NCBI RefSeq assembly: GCF_026167525.1
Contig: NZ_CP110679.1
Coordinates: 1,302,001-1,366,000, forward strand
DNA length: 64,000 nt
Direction of reading: 5' to 3'
Source: Sphingomonas sp. M1-B02
GTDB taxonomy: Bacteria > Pseudomonadota > Alphaproteobacteria > Sphingomonadales > Sphingomonadaceae
Shown here: piece after piece, positions 51,288 through 60,131 of the stretch
How the letters are laid out: every line of letters begins with the position of its first letter
How positions within the stretch are numbered: position 1 is the first letter of the stretch
Notes under the pieces: model-generated
The model's input: the letters and a program-made list of their open reading frames with translations, nothing else
The model's database searches: none
What the model was told of the DNA's origin: nothing
Position numbers and translations under genes: made by a program

Positions 51288-51698
51288 TTACCCTGCCGGC
51301 AACGCCACTCGAATCCGCTCCGACCCCCGCGTAAAAAACGCCGCATCGATCGCCAGCGACGCGAGCAGCCAGCCGTCGACGCTCTCCCCTACCGCAAGCG
51401 TCCGCGTCGAGCCTTCGGAAGTCCGCACCAGCGCCACCGCGTCCGCCCCGAGCCGCCCGACGATCCCCACCAGCTCGGGCGCATCCTGCGGCGGCACCGC
51501 CTCCGCTTCTGTCGCTGCCCCGAACAGAGCCCGCTCATAGGCTACCGCCAAGGGCGCCGCCGGCTTGGCCGTGAGTGGAACCGATGCCGCAGATTGAACC
51601 GCCGCCACCGTCGCCTCGCGCGGCATCAGCAGCAACGCGGGCATCAGCACCGCAAAGCCCCCCGCCGCGCCGAGCACCCACAGATCGCGCCGCGTCAT
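51288..51698 (-). CDS. Second GspC-like (HR-domain) small protein
   Basis: 136 residues. One N-terminal membrane helix (LGAAGGFAVLMPALLL) is followed by a periplasmic part, YERALFGAATEAEAVPPQDA then PELVGIVGRLGADAVALVRT and LAVGESVDGWLLASLAID, which resembles the GspC homology region (compare the PilP fold). It has no PDZ domain. It is coupled by an ATGA overlap to the GspM-like gene upstream. It may serve an alternative platform assembly in the same secretion system. Confidence 0.6.
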   Translation of the reverse strand: MTRRDLWVLGAAGGFAVLMPALLLMPREATVAAVQSAASVPLTAKPAAPLAVAYERALFGAATEAEAVPPQDAPELVGIVGRLGADAVALVRTSEGSTRTLAVGESVDGWLLASLAIDAAFFTRGSERIRVALPAG

Positions 51699-52156
51699 TG
51701 CCTCGCCGCCAAGGCATCGCCGGTCAGCCGCACCCCGCCCGCCACCGGCTCCAGTCGCCAGTTGCGCAGCCGCACCAACGGCCGTTCGCGCTCGAACGCG
51801 TCGGCAAAGGCGAGCACCGCTTTCTCCGCGCCCGACACCCGCAACCGCAGCGCCACCAGGCCTTCGGCCGATCCCACCGCGCTTTTCTCTTCGACCAGCA
51901 CGCCCCCGGCCCGCGCCAGCCGCTCGATCCGCGCCACGATCAGCGCCCGCGCAGCCGCCGGATCGCGTGCCCGAAGCGCGAACCCGGGCGCCACGATCGC
52001 GCCCGTCGCTGCCGGCCCCGCCCCCGCCTGCGCCACAGCCGCCCGCGCCGCGCGCACCTTCGCCAGCGTCCCCAGCACATTGCCCGTCGCCGGCGCGAGC
52101 GCGAGCAGCACGAGCAGCCCCGCGCCAACGCCTATGGCCAGTTCGGGCACCCTCAT
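51695..52156 (-). CDS. Second GspM-like protein (GspMb type)
   Basis: 153 residues. An N-terminal membrane helix (AIGVGAGLLVLLALAPATG) is followed by a coiled part (LAKVRAARAAVAQAG) and a ferredoxin-like domain (LVALRLRVSGAEKAVLAFADAFERERP). This is the layout of GspM subtype b. The small size and absence of the cytoplasmic tail of the first GspM fit that subtype. It overlaps both neighbours by four bases. Confidence 0.65.
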   Translation of the reverse strand: MRVPELAIGVGAGLLVLLALAPATGNVLGTLAKVRAARAAVAQAGAGPAATGAIVAPGFALRARDPAAARALIVARIERLARAGGVLVEEKSAVGSAEGLVALRLRVSGAEKAVLAFADAFERERPLVRLRNWRLEPVAGGVRLTGDALAARQ

Positions 52157-52692
52157 TCCGCGCCCCCGCGGAACGAGACGATCATCCCGCTTTCCCCCGG
52201 TCGCTCGCTGATGCTGCGCGCCCGCGCCAGCCCCGCGGTTCGCCGCAATGCCGCGCGGAGCAAGTCCGGATCAGGCGACGCCACGTCGAACTCCAGCACG
52301 CCCTCGCGCGTCCGCTCGGCCCGCACCAGCGTTGCATCCGTAGGCAGCGCGCGCGCAAGCATCTCGACCGTCGCGGCGAGCGAGGGCCGGCGCAGCGCGC
52401 CTTCAAGTTCGATCCTGGCCTGCGCCGTCGTGCGCTCGGCCGCGATGCGCGGCGCCAACGCCGCCTCGATCCTCGTCGTCGCCGCCCGCTCGCGCCCTGC
52501 AAGCAAGGTGCCGCCCGAGATCGTCAGCACCGGCGCCGCCGCGATCAGCAACGCAACCGCAACCGCCAGCCTTCGATCGCCCCCCCGCGCCGGTTCATAC
52601 GCTCGCCAGCCCCGCGCACGCTCGCCGATCCGCTGCGCAAGCGTCGGCTCGGGCGCCATAGCGGTCTGGGGATCCGGCTTGCCGACCTTCAT
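52153..52692 (-). CDS. Second GspL-like / PilN-like protein
   Basis: 179 residues from ATG 52692. A short N-terminal cytoplasmic stretch (MKVGKPDPQTAMAPEP) is followed by a membrane helix (LAVAVALLIAAAPVLTISGG), a coiled region (ATTRIEAALAPRIAAERTTA) and a small periplasmic domain typical of PilN/GspL C-termini. There is no actin-like domain. It is the first gene of the L-M-C-like mini-operon and divergent from phoX. Confidence 0.6.
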   Translation of the reverse strand: MKVGKPDPQTAMAPEPTLAQRIGERARGWRAYEPARGGDRRLAVAVALLIAAAPVLTISGGTLLAGRERAATTRIEAALAPRIAAERTTAQARIELEGALRRPSLAATVEMLARALPTDATLVRAERTREGVLEFDVASPDPDLLRAALRRTAGLARARSISERPGESGMIVSFRGGAE

Positions 52693-52853
52693 GCCCGCTC
52701 GCTTAGCGGCTGCCTGGCATGAGAGCAAAGTGTCACAAAGCCACCCCCAAGAGTCTTCGTCCCGACGCGCAAATTGCATCACCCGGTAAAGCGCCCCTCG
52801 CAAAGGCAGGCGGACGGCGGGTCGAACGTGACTCGCGAGCCTTGGGGGATTCC

Positions 52854-55301
52854 ATGAACGAGCTGACCCACACCTTCGCCTATAGCGACGGCGATATCGA
52901 TACGAACCAGAGCACGGCCCTGACGCTCAACGAGCTGGCCGAGCAGCGCATCTCGCGCCGCAGCGCACTGCGCGGCGGATCGGCGATCATCGCCGCCACG
53001 CTCGGCGCCTCCGCGCTCGCCGCCTGCGACTCGGCAGAAGAGCTGGAAGCAATTCCGGCTCCAACCGTAAGCGCCGGCGCCAATGCGACGGCCACTTCCG
53101 GGCAGGTCGTGACCCTCACCGGCACCAGCAGCGGCACCGCGAGCGCCTGGACGCAGACCGGCGGCACTGCGGTCACGCTCAACGGCACGACCGGCAACAC
53201 GGTCACCTTCCTGGCGCCCAGCGTTGCCGCCGCGACCCCGCTAACCTTCCAATTCTCGGCATCCAGCGGGGGCACCGCCGCGACTGCCTCGACCACGGTC
53301 ACCGTCAGCCCCGCCACGCTCGGCTTCACCGCCGTCGCGAAGAACCGCAATGACGTCGTCACCGTCCCGACCGGCTACACGGTGCAGGTCGTCAACCGCC
53401 TTGGTGATCCGATCGCCGCCAACGTCTCCGCCTACAAGAATGACGGCACCGACACCGATTTCGCCCAGCGTATCGGCGATCATGGCGACGCGCTCTATTG
53501 GTATGGCCTCAGCGCCACCGGTGCCCGCGACGACGCCAGCTCGACCCGCGGCCTGCTCGTGCAGAACCATGAGAATATCAATCAGCAATATCTTCACCCC
53601 GCAGGCGCCACCAACGTCGGCGGCGTGCGCCCCGAAGCCGAAGCGCTCAAGGAAATCGAGTGCCACGGGGTCAGCGTCACCGAAGTGATCGAGAGCGCGT
53701 CGCGCGCCTGGTCCGTCGTCCAGGGCAGCAGCTTCAATCGTCGTATCACGCCGATGACGCCGGTCGTGTTCAACGGCCCGGTGCGCGGCAGCGATTTCCT
53801 GAAGACGGCGTTCGCGCCCGAGGGCACGACCGGCCGTGGCACGATCAACAATTGCGCGAACGGCGTCACCCCCTGGGCGACCAACCTGACCTGCGAAGAG
53901 AATTGGGCCGGCTATTTCCGCCGCAGCGGCGACAATGCCGCCCGCAGCGCCCGCGAGCTGACTGCTCTGGCGCGCTACGGCGTCACCAGCGCCACCGGCA
54001 ATTACGGCTGGTCGAGCGTCGTTCCCGCCACCGCCACCAGCACGATCTTCCGTCGCTGGGACGCGCGCGCGACCGGCGCCTCGGCCACCGCCGACTATCG
54101 CAACGAGCCCAACCAGTTCGGCTGGGTGGTCGAGATCGACCCCTATGATCGCGCAGCAGCTCCGCGCAAGCGCACCGCGCTCGGCCGCATGGGTCATGAG
54201 GGCTGCTGGCCCGGCGCATTCGTCGCCGGTCGCAAGCCCGCTTGGTACATGGGCGACGATGCCGTGAACGAGTATCTCTACAAGTTCGTCTCGGCCACGC
54301 CTTGGGTCGCCGCCGACGCCACGTCGACCAATCGCCTGGCGATGGGCGACAAATATCTCGACGCCGGCACGCTCTATGTCGCCAAGTTCAACGCCGACGG
54401 CACCGGCAGCTGGGCTCCGCTGACCTTCGGCAGCGTGCCGAACCGCACCGCGCGCAGCACGGATCCGGAATATGTCTTCGCCAGCCAGACCGATATCCTG
54501 GTCAACACCCGCCTCGCCGCCGACGCAGTCGGCGCCACGCCGATGGATCGTCCCGAATGGACCGCAGTCAACCCGGTGACCGGCGAGGTCTACCTTACCC
54601 TCACCAACAATTCGACGCGCACCGTGTCGAACACCGATGCGGCCAACCCGCGCGCCTATCTCGATCCGCCCAGCACCTCGGTGAGCAACCGCAACGGCCA
54701 TGTCATCCGCCTGCGCGAAACCGGCAACACGACCGAGGCGACCGCCTTCACCTGGGACATCTATGTGTTTGGCGCCGGCTCCGATCTGCCCGCCGCGAAC
54801 GTCAACGTCTCGGGCCTGACCGCCGACAATGATTTCTCCAGCCCGGACGGCCTCTATTTCGCCCGCACCAGCAACGCCTCGGGCCAAGTGAAGCCGCTGC
54901 TGTGGCTCCAGACCGACGACGGCGCCTTCACCGACGTCACCAACAACCAGATGCTTGCCGCCATGCCCGGCACCGTCGGCGACGGTGGCGCCCGCACGAT
55001 CACCAACACCTCCGGCGCGCTCACCACCACCCAAGCTACCCGCATCGGCGCCGCACCGGGCGCGAACCTCAAGCGCTTCCTGGTGGGCCCGATCGAGTGC
55101 GAGATCACCGGCGTCGATACCACCCCGGATGGCCGCACGATTTTCGTCGGCATCCAGCATCCGGGCGAGGGCGGCACCCCCGCGGCGCCCAGTAGCCACT
55201 GGCCCGACAGCCAGGCCACGGGCACCGCCGGCGCCACCGTGCGTCCGCGCTCGGCAGTGGTCGTGGTCACCAAGACCGATGGCGGCGTCGTCGGGCTCTG
55301 A
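52854..55301 (+). CDS. PhoX family alkaline phosphatase, Tat-exported, with extra Ig-like domain
   Basis: 815 residues from ATG 52854, GGGGGA upstream. The N-terminus carries a twin-arginine signal late in the sequence (EQRISRRSALRGGSAIIAAT near residue 35) and a lipobox-like LAAC. An Ig/PKD-like domain (about 70-150) precedes the PhoX (DUF839) domain. NHENINQQY, NLTCEENW, GRMGHEGCWPGAF and NPVTGEVYLTLTNNS are typical of that family of calcium/iron phosphomonoesterases. Being adjacent to the T2SS locus, it is a good candidate cargo. No clear Pho box was seen upstream. Confidence 0.85.
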   Translation: MNELTHTFAYSDGDIDTNQSTALTLNELAEQRISRRSALRGGSAIIAATLGASALAACDSAEELEAIPAPTVSAGANATATSGQVVTLTGTSSGTASAWTQTGGTAVTLNGTTGNTVTFLAPSVAAATPLTFQFSASSGGTAATASTTVTVSPATLGFTAVAKNRNDVVTVPTGYTVQVVNRLGDPIAANVSAYKNDGTDTDFAQRIGDHGDALYWYGLSATGARDDASSTRGLLVQNHENINQQYLHPAGATNVGGVRPEAEALKEIECHGVSVTEVIESASRAWSVVQGSSFNRRITPMTPVVFNGPVRGSDFLKTAFAPEGTTGRGTINNCANGVTPWATNLTCEENWAGYFRRSGDNAARSARELTALARYGVTSATGNYGWSSVVPATATSTIFRRWDARATGASATADYRNEPNQFGWVVEIDPYDRAAAPRKRTALGRMGHEGCWPGAFVAGRKPAWYMGDDAVNEYLYKFVSATPWVAADATSTNRLAMGDKYLDAGTLYVAKFNADGTGSWAPLTFGSVPNRTARSTDPEYVFASQTDILVNTRLAADAVGATPMDRPEWTAVNPVTGEVYLTLTNNSTRTVSNTDAANPRAYLDPPSTSVSNRNGHVIRLRETGNTTEATAFTWDIYVFGAGSDLPAANVNVSGLTADNDFSSPDGLYFARTSNASGQVKPLLWLQTDDGAFTDVTNNQMLAAMPGTVGDGGARTITNTSGALTTTQATRIGAAPGANLKRFLVGPIECEITGVDTTPDGRTIFVGIQHPGEGGTPAAPSSHWPDSQATGTAGATVRPRSAVVVVTKTDGGVVGL

Positions 55302-55321
55302 TCTAGGTTCGAGCGAAGGAA

Positions 55322-55353
55322 GGGGAGGCCCTTAGCGGGGCCTCCCCATTTTT
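55322..55353 (+). terminator. Terminator after phoX-like gene
   Basis: A stem of ten pairs (GGGGAGGCCC with GGGCCTCCCC after a TTAGC-type loop), followed by ATTTTTG. Confidence 0.85.
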
Positions 55354-55391
55354 GTGCGTACCGCCTCAGTCGAAACGCAAGCGCTTCCGGC

Positions 55392-55760
55392 TCAGCGATC
55401 CGTACGGCTGACGATGTTCGCGGTCCCGTCGGGCGTGACTCCGATCATATGCGCAGTCCCGCCCTGGCAATTGACCCGCCATAGCGGCTTGCCGTCCTGG
55501 TCGGGCAGCCGCGTCGAGGAGTCGACGCCCTGGCACGGAATATCGGCATCGAGCAGCGCCCGGATGAACACCACGTTGCGCTGCCGATCGGTCATGCCCA
55601 GCACCGCGGCCAGCGCATTGTCCGCGCTCGCATTGCCGACGACCTTGCCCTCGGCATCGTCCGAAACCGCGGCGTTGGTCGCCGCGTTCGGCTCGTCCGC
55701 CGCCTGACAACCGATCAGCGCAATTGCGCCAAACGCCGGGACCAGGGTTCGCATGCGCAT
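55392..55760 (-). CDS. Small lipoprotein of unknown function
   Basis: 122 residues from ATG 55760 with AAGGAGAGAGAT before it. The lipobox is LIGC near residue 18, so the mature protein is a lipid-anchored periplasmic protein. The C-terminal half has LGMTDRQRNVVFIRALLDAD, IPCQGVDSSTRLPDQDG and RVNCQGGTAHMIGVTPDG, with two Cys that could form a disulfide. No known domain is recognised. It is 69 bases downstream of the amidohydrolase gene on the same strand. Confidence 0.7.
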   Translation of the reverse strand: MRMRTLVPAFGAIALIGCQAADEPNAATNAAVSDDAEGKVVGNASADNALAAVLGMTDRQRNVVFIRALLDADIPCQGVDSSTRLPDQDGKPLWRVNCQGGTAHMIGVTPDGTANIVSRTDR

Positions 55761-55828
55761 ATCTCTCTCCTTTTTGGGGCTCGATCTACCAATACCAGAG
55801 GCCGGATCCTGTTCCGCGCTGCCGCCGA

Positions 55829-57133
55829 TCAACGCTCGTACGCCTTCGGCAGCGCGCCCTCCTTCGGCTCCCAATAGCGGTCGCGCAGCCGCGTCTGGCG
55901 GCTCGCCATCGGCTGTTCGGCGCCGTCGATATAGACCGACACGGCCGACGTCCCGATTTCGAGCGGATCGCCGTCCCAGATCACCACGTCGCCGCGACGC
56001 CCGGCGCGGAGCGATCCGAACTCGCCGCCCATGCCCAGTGCCTCGGCAGGACGCGACGTGATCGTCGCGAACGCCTCGCCCCAGCTCAGCCCACTCGCCC
56101 CCGGAATACGCCCCAGCGCGACCAGATTGCCGGCATATTGCTTTTCCCACCGCGCCTGCCGCGCTTCATCCTCGTTGAGCGTTCCGATGCCGACCAGCAC
56201 CCCCGCCGCCTTGAGCCGACCGATATTGGACTGCGTCGCCGCCAATTGCTCGAAGCTCGAGGGCAGATCCGCCAGCGCGGAGGCAATCACCGGCACCCCC
56301 GCCGCGGCGATCTCACGCGCGACGGTCCAGCCCTCGGACGCGCCGACCAGCACCAGCCGGACCCCCGGAATCAGCCGCTTGAGCTCGAGCGCCGCCAATA
56401 TGTCTGAGCCGCGCTCGACATGGACCAGCAAGGGCACCCGCCCCTGCACCACCGGCACCAGCGCCTCGGCATCGGCGCGGGTCAGCAGCGCGTCCTTGCC
56501 GCGATCGGCGAAGCTCGCCGGGCTGCGGATATAGTCGCGCACTTCGAACAGGGCATTGCGCAGCATCGCATGCGCGGCCGGCCGGCTGCCCCCCGCAGCG
56601 CGCGCGCCCGCCTCACCGAACTCCATGAACTGGAAGGCGCGCGGCTTGCTGACCGGATCCATGTCGACGCCCAGGTCGATGATCGCGCCCTGCCCGGCGA
56701 AGATCGAACCGCTATTGTCGGGCGCGACCACGGCGCGCGTGACCCCTTCGAGCCGGTTGATCGCCAGCGGCGTGCTGCGCGCATTGACCGCCGGCGCGAC
56801 GTCGAGCGCGGCGTTGAACGTCGAGGTCTGCGCCGCGCTGTCATTGGTGTCACCCACCGCATCGACTTCGACGATGCCCATCCGGGTAAAGCCAGCGAAG
56901 ATGCCCGGCGTGACATAGCGCCCGCCGGCATCGACCACCCGCATGCCCGCCGGCACCGCCACCCCGGCGCCCGCCGCAACGACGCGCCCCGCGCGGATCA
57001 CAACGGTCCCGCCATCCGCAGGCCCCTGGCCGTCGCCGATCACTAGCTTGGCGTTAATGATTGCCACGTCCTGCGCCGCAGCCGGCGCTGCGACTGCCAG
57101 CATCGCGCAGGCGCAAAGGAGGAGATGCTTCAT
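55829..57133 (-). CDS. Amidohydrolase-like protein lacking the HxH metal motif
   Basis: 434 residues; signal peptide MKHLLLCACAMLAVAAPAAAQ. The amidohydrolase composite fold is visible: a beta-sandwich start (VAIINAKLVIGDG), the turn VDAGGRYVTPGIFAGFTRMG, and the C-terminal RRGDVVIWDGDPLEIG. Where active members have HxH after TPG, this one has FAGF, and the later metal-binding His positions are largely lost. It is probably non-catalytic or altered. The start overlaps the stop of the active-looking paralogue upstream (ATGA), so the two may form a complex. Confidence 0.82.
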   Translation of the reverse strand: MKHLLLCACAMLAVAAPAAAQDVAIINAKLVIGDGQGPADGGTVVIRAGRVVAAGAGVAVPAGMRVVDAGGRYVTPGIFAGFTRMGIVEVDAVGDTNDSAAQTSTFNAALDVAPAVNARSTPLAINRLEGVTRAVVAPDNSGSIFAGQGAIIDLGVDMDPVSKPRAFQFMEFGEAGARAAGGSRPAAHAMLRNALFEVRDYIRSPASFADRGKDALLTRADAEALVPVVQGRVPLLVHVERGSDILAALELKRLIPGVRLVLVGASEGWTVAREIAAAGVPVIASALADLPSSFEQLAATQSNIGRLKAAGVLVGIGTLNEDEARQARWEKQYAGNLVALGRIPGASGLSWGEAFATITSRPAEALGMGGEFGSLRAGRRGDVVIWDGDPLEIGTSAVSVYIDGAEQPMASRQTRLRDRYWEPKEGALPKAYER

Positions 57134-58557
57134 CACTTCACGTCCCCCTCGCCCGGCTGGCCGAGCTCGAAATCGGATACCGGGCGCAGCTTCGGATTGT
57201 TGGCGTCGTAGAGCAATGCCCCATCGATCCACACCATCTGCGGGCGGGTGTAGACGCTGAACGGATTGCCGTTCCAAAGCACGACATCGGCCATCTTGCC
57301 GGCCTCCAGGCTGCCGGTCTTGTCGCCGATGCCCATCGCCTTGGCGGGGTTGAGCGAGAGCCATTTCCACGCGGTCGCCTCGGAAATGTCGAAGCCCGCC
57401 TTGATCCCCGCCGAGCGCGCCTTGGCGACTTCCTGGTTGAGCCGCTGGATGCCGTTGGCGTCGTCCGAATGGATCATCGCGCAGGCGCCTTCCTTCTCGA
57501 GGATGGCGAGATTTTCGTTGATCGCGTCATAGGCTTCCATCTTGAAGCCATACCAATCGGCCCACACCGCCGCGCAAACCTGGTTCGCCTTGAGCAGATC
57601 AGCGATCTTGTAGGCCTCCACCGCATGGTGGAACGACGTGACCTTGTAGCCGAACTCCTTGGCCATATCCATGACGATGGCCATCTCGTCGGCGCGGTAG
57701 CAATGGTTCTGGATCAGGATCTCGCCGTCGAGCACCCCGCGCAGCGTGTCCATCGCCAGATCCCGCGCCGGCGCATCGCCGCCTTTCTCCTCATATTTGG
57801 CCCAGCGCTTTTGATATTCCTGCGCGCGCGCCCAAGTCTGGCGGTCGACCGCGACATTGCCCATCCGGGTCGAGGGCGCCCGCCCTTTGCTGCCGTACAC
57901 CCGCTTGGGATTCTCGCCGCACGCCATCTTCAAGCCATAGGGCGCGCCGGGGAATTTCATCGCCTGCATCGTGCGGGCATAGACGTTCTTCACCGTCACC
58001 GAACGGCCGCCGAACAGGTTGGCCGAGCCGGGCAGGATTTGCAGCGTGGTCACCCCGCCATTGGTCAGCGCGCGGGCGAAACCCGGATCCTGCGGCCAGA
58101 CGCTGTGCTCCGCCCACACCTCGGCGGTGACCGGCGCGGTCATCTCGTTGCCGTCCGAATTCGCCTCAACCCCCGGCGAGGGATAGTCGCCCAGATGGCT
58201 GTGGATATCGACCACGCCGGGGGTGAGATAGTTGCCGCCGCCATCGATCACCGTCACGCCTGAGCCCGCGGCAATCATCTGGCCGACCTCGACGATCTTG
58301 CCGTCGCGAAACAGCACCGAGCCTTTGTCGATCCGCCCGCCCTCGCCGTCGAGGATCGTCACGTTCGTGACCAGCGTCGGCGCGCCGGGATAGGCGCGAT
58401 AGGTCGAAGGATAGGGATCGTGCGCATAGCCCTGCCCCTTGGCCGGCGCCTGCGCTGGCGCGCCGGGCTGGCCCAGGGCGCTTTGCGGCTTGTCGCCGTT
58501 CGAAGTGCAGGCGGCCAGCATCGCGGCCGCCCCCAGGATTGCAGTAGTTCGTAACAA
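57133..58557 (-). CDS. Amidohydrolase family protein, lipoprotein
   Basis: 474 residues from a TTG start at 58557, supported by AGGGGAGGG upstream. The N-terminal lipobox LAAC (residue about 17) predicts a lipid-anchored periplasmic enzyme. Metal ligands: HSH in TPGVVDIHSHLGDYPSPG, His in LIQNHCYRADEM and FHHAVEAYK, and Asp in AMIHSDDANGIQ. The C-terminal MADVVLWNGNPFSVYTRP is the usual amidohydrolase end. The substrate is unknown; relatives include imidazolonepropionase- and prolidase-like enzymes. Confidence 0.87.
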   Translation of the reverse strand: MLRTTAILGAAAMLAACTSNGDKPQSALGQPGAPAQAPAKGQGYAHDPYPSTYRAYPGAPTLVTNVTILDGEGGRIDKGSVLFRDGKIVEVGQMIAAGSGVTVIDGGGNYLTPGVVDIHSHLGDYPSPGVEANSDGNEMTAPVTAEVWAEHSVWPQDPGFARALTNGGVTTLQILPGSANLFGGRSVTVKNVYARTMQAMKFPGAPYGLKMACGENPKRVYGSKGRAPSTRMGNVAVDRQTWARAQEYQKRWAKYEEKGGDAPARDLAMDTLRGVLDGEILIQNHCYRADEMAIVMDMAKEFGYKVTSFHHAVEAYKIADLLKANQVCAAVWADWYGFKMEAYDAINENLAILEKEGACAMIHSDDANGIQRLNQEVAKARSAGIKAGFDISEATAWKWLSLNPAKAMGIGDKTGSLEAGKMADVVLWNGNPFSVYTRPQMVWIDGALLYDANNPKLRPVSDFELGQPGEGDVK

Positions 58558-58968
58558 AGGTGGTTCCCTCCCCTGGCGTCGGGGTCGCCCGGCGCACTCC
58601 GGTGATCGCGGCAACTGCATAGTTTGGCAAGCCGGCGAATAGGGACAGGTGCACACGCGCCGCCGGCGGATCGATGAAAGGCCTAAAGCAAGTATTCTGC
58701 ACGATTGCAAAACTATGCGAAAGAGAAGCGGTGGTCGTTTCGAGGCGATTTCCGTAATCCGCGACGGCGGCTGTGGTTTGGTAACCATCCCGTCAGGACG
58801 CCCAAACAGATGTTGGACTCCGACATTCACCTATGTTGGTGCAATAAAGATATGGAACCCTCCATCAAGTCGTCGTAGCGTCCCCGAAATGACGCAGGAG
58901 TTTGGGGCTAACCTCCCGGGGGAGAGCCGGCAAGTCCTCGCGCTTGTGGCGTAAACGGGGAGAAATCG
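58558..58968. other. Non-coding gap between divergent amidohydrolase and fixJ-like genes
   Basis: No reliable gene was seen. It contains an inverted pair of 14-15 base sites: GCATAGTTTGGCAA (58617-58630) and TTGCAAAACTATGC (58705-58718), one mismatch, about 75 bases apart. It should hold the promoters of both divergent genes. GGGGAGAAATCG at its right end is the ribosome-binding region of the regulator gene. Confidence 0.5.
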
Positions 58969-59580
58969 ATGGGCAGGACCATCTATATAGTCGATGATGA
59001 CGACGCGGTCCGCGCATCGCTGCACAGCCTGCTGTCGTTGCGCCCCAACCTGATCGTACGAAGCTATCGCTCTGGAGATGCGTTTCTCCAGGAAGTCGGG
59101 GAAGTGGATCCCGGCGTGCTGCTGCTCGACATCCAGATGCCCGGTGCGGGCGGTTTTGATGTGCTGAAGGCAATTCCCTCCCATGTCCGGCTCGTGCCGA
59201 TCGTGCTCACTGGCGAGGGCAATGTTGCCGTTGCGGTCGATTGCATGAAGGCAGGCGCATTTGATTTCATCGAGAAACCCTATGTGCCCGATGCCTTGCT
59301 CACGCTGATCGACGCGGCCTTCACCAGGCTCGATCAGGCGAGCGAGGTCGAGCGCCGCACCGCCGCCGCCAAGGCCAAGATCGCCAAGCTCTCCCCGCGC
59401 GAGACCGATACGTTGCGCGGCCTGATCGAGGGCCGCTCCAACAAGATTATCGCCTATGAGCTCGACATCAGCCCGCGCACGGTCGAAATCTATCGCGCGA
59501 ACCTGATGGACAAGCTTGAGGTCCGGACGCTTTCGGAAGCGCTACGGATCGCGTTCGCGGCGGGAATCATTCCGGACTGA
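58969..59580 (+). CDS. FixJ/NarL-type two-component response regulator
   Basis: 203 residues. The N-terminal receiver domain has the acidic pair in IVDDDDAVR, the phospho-acceptor Asp in LLLDIQMPGAGG (near 54), Thr in VLTGEGNV and Lys in FIEKPY. The LuxR-type HTH is at about 138-195 (LSPRETDTLRGLIEGRSNKI, SPRTVEIYRANLMDKL). FixJ-like regulators answer to a partner histidine kinase, which is not in this window. It ends convergently, overlapping the next gene's tail by 14 bases. Confidence 0.92.
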   Translation: MGRTIYIVDDDDAVRASLHSLLSLRPNLIVRSYRSGDAFLQEVGEVDPGVLLLDIQMPGAGGFDVLKAIPSHVRLVPIVLTGEGNVAVAVDCMKAGAFDFIEKPYVPDALLTLIDAAFTRLDQASEVERRTAAAKAKIAKLSPRETDTLRGLIEGRSNKIIAYELDISPRTVEIYRANLMDKLEVRTLSEALRIAFAAGIIPD

Positions 59581-59995
59581 TCGGCTGCGGCGCGTAGGGA
59601 AAGGGCGGCATGGGCAGGATAGCGCCGCCCTCGTCGACCTTCGCCCAGCGATCGATCAGCGCATTGAGCTCGCTCGTCGCCGAGTCGCGGTCGACATAGA
59701 CGAGCCAGTCCTCGTCATTGGCGGGGATCGGCGCGACCGTGGTGAGCACGGCGATCCGCCGCCACGAACCCTTGCGCCACTGCGCCTCGATCCACTGCCC
59801 CGGGTTCCCGGCGATCCCCGCCTCGTCGATCACCAGCATCGTCGGGCCGCGCACCATCCGTCGCCGGAACAGCCGCTCGTCGCCGCTGTCGGCCGTGAGC
59901 AGGTTGATTCCCGCGCGCGCAAGCCTCCCGGCCAAAACGCTGCGCAGCGTCTCGTCTCGAACGATCAACACGACCAGCATCGGAAGCTGCGCCAC
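59567..59995 (-). CDS. Receiver-like (degenerate) protein
   Basis: 142 residues from GTG 59995 with GGAG upstream. The order VVLIVRDETLRSVLAGRLAR, TMLVIDEAGI and RIAVLTTVAP follows the receiver fold, with a possible phospho-acceptor Asp in LVIDEAG. The N-terminal acidic pair is reduced to RDE and the conserved Lys is missing, so phosphorylation is doubtful. There is no output domain. It is convergent with the FixJ-like gene and overlaps its end. Confidence 0.6.
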   Translation of the reverse strand: MAQLPMLVVLIVRDETLRSVLAGRLARAGINLLTADSGDERLFRRRMVRGPTMLVIDEAGIAGNPGQWIEAQWRKGSWRRIAVLTTVAPIPANDEDWLVYVDRDSATSELNALIDRWAKVDEGGAILPMPPFPYAPQPISPE

Positions 59996-60131
59996 GAGGG
60001 GTTACTCCAAAAATCGACGCCCCTGTCTAGCGCTGCATAGGTTAGCGGGCGCTTCGTGCGCGGTTCCGGTCTTCGCCGGGGGGGGCCGGATCGGCCGTGA
60101 CTCGAGCCACGGTCCTGCTAAACGCGGAGCC

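Noticed and set aside
52700-52853. Pho box before the PhoX gene
   Set aside because: CTGGCAT and TGTCACA are present but their spacing does not fit the 11-base direct-repeat layout of PhoB sites.
58649-58954. Possible 101-residue gene upstream of the FixJ-like regulator
   Set aside because: No ribosome-binding site, atypical composition and no recognisable family; it occupies the promoter region of two divergent genes.
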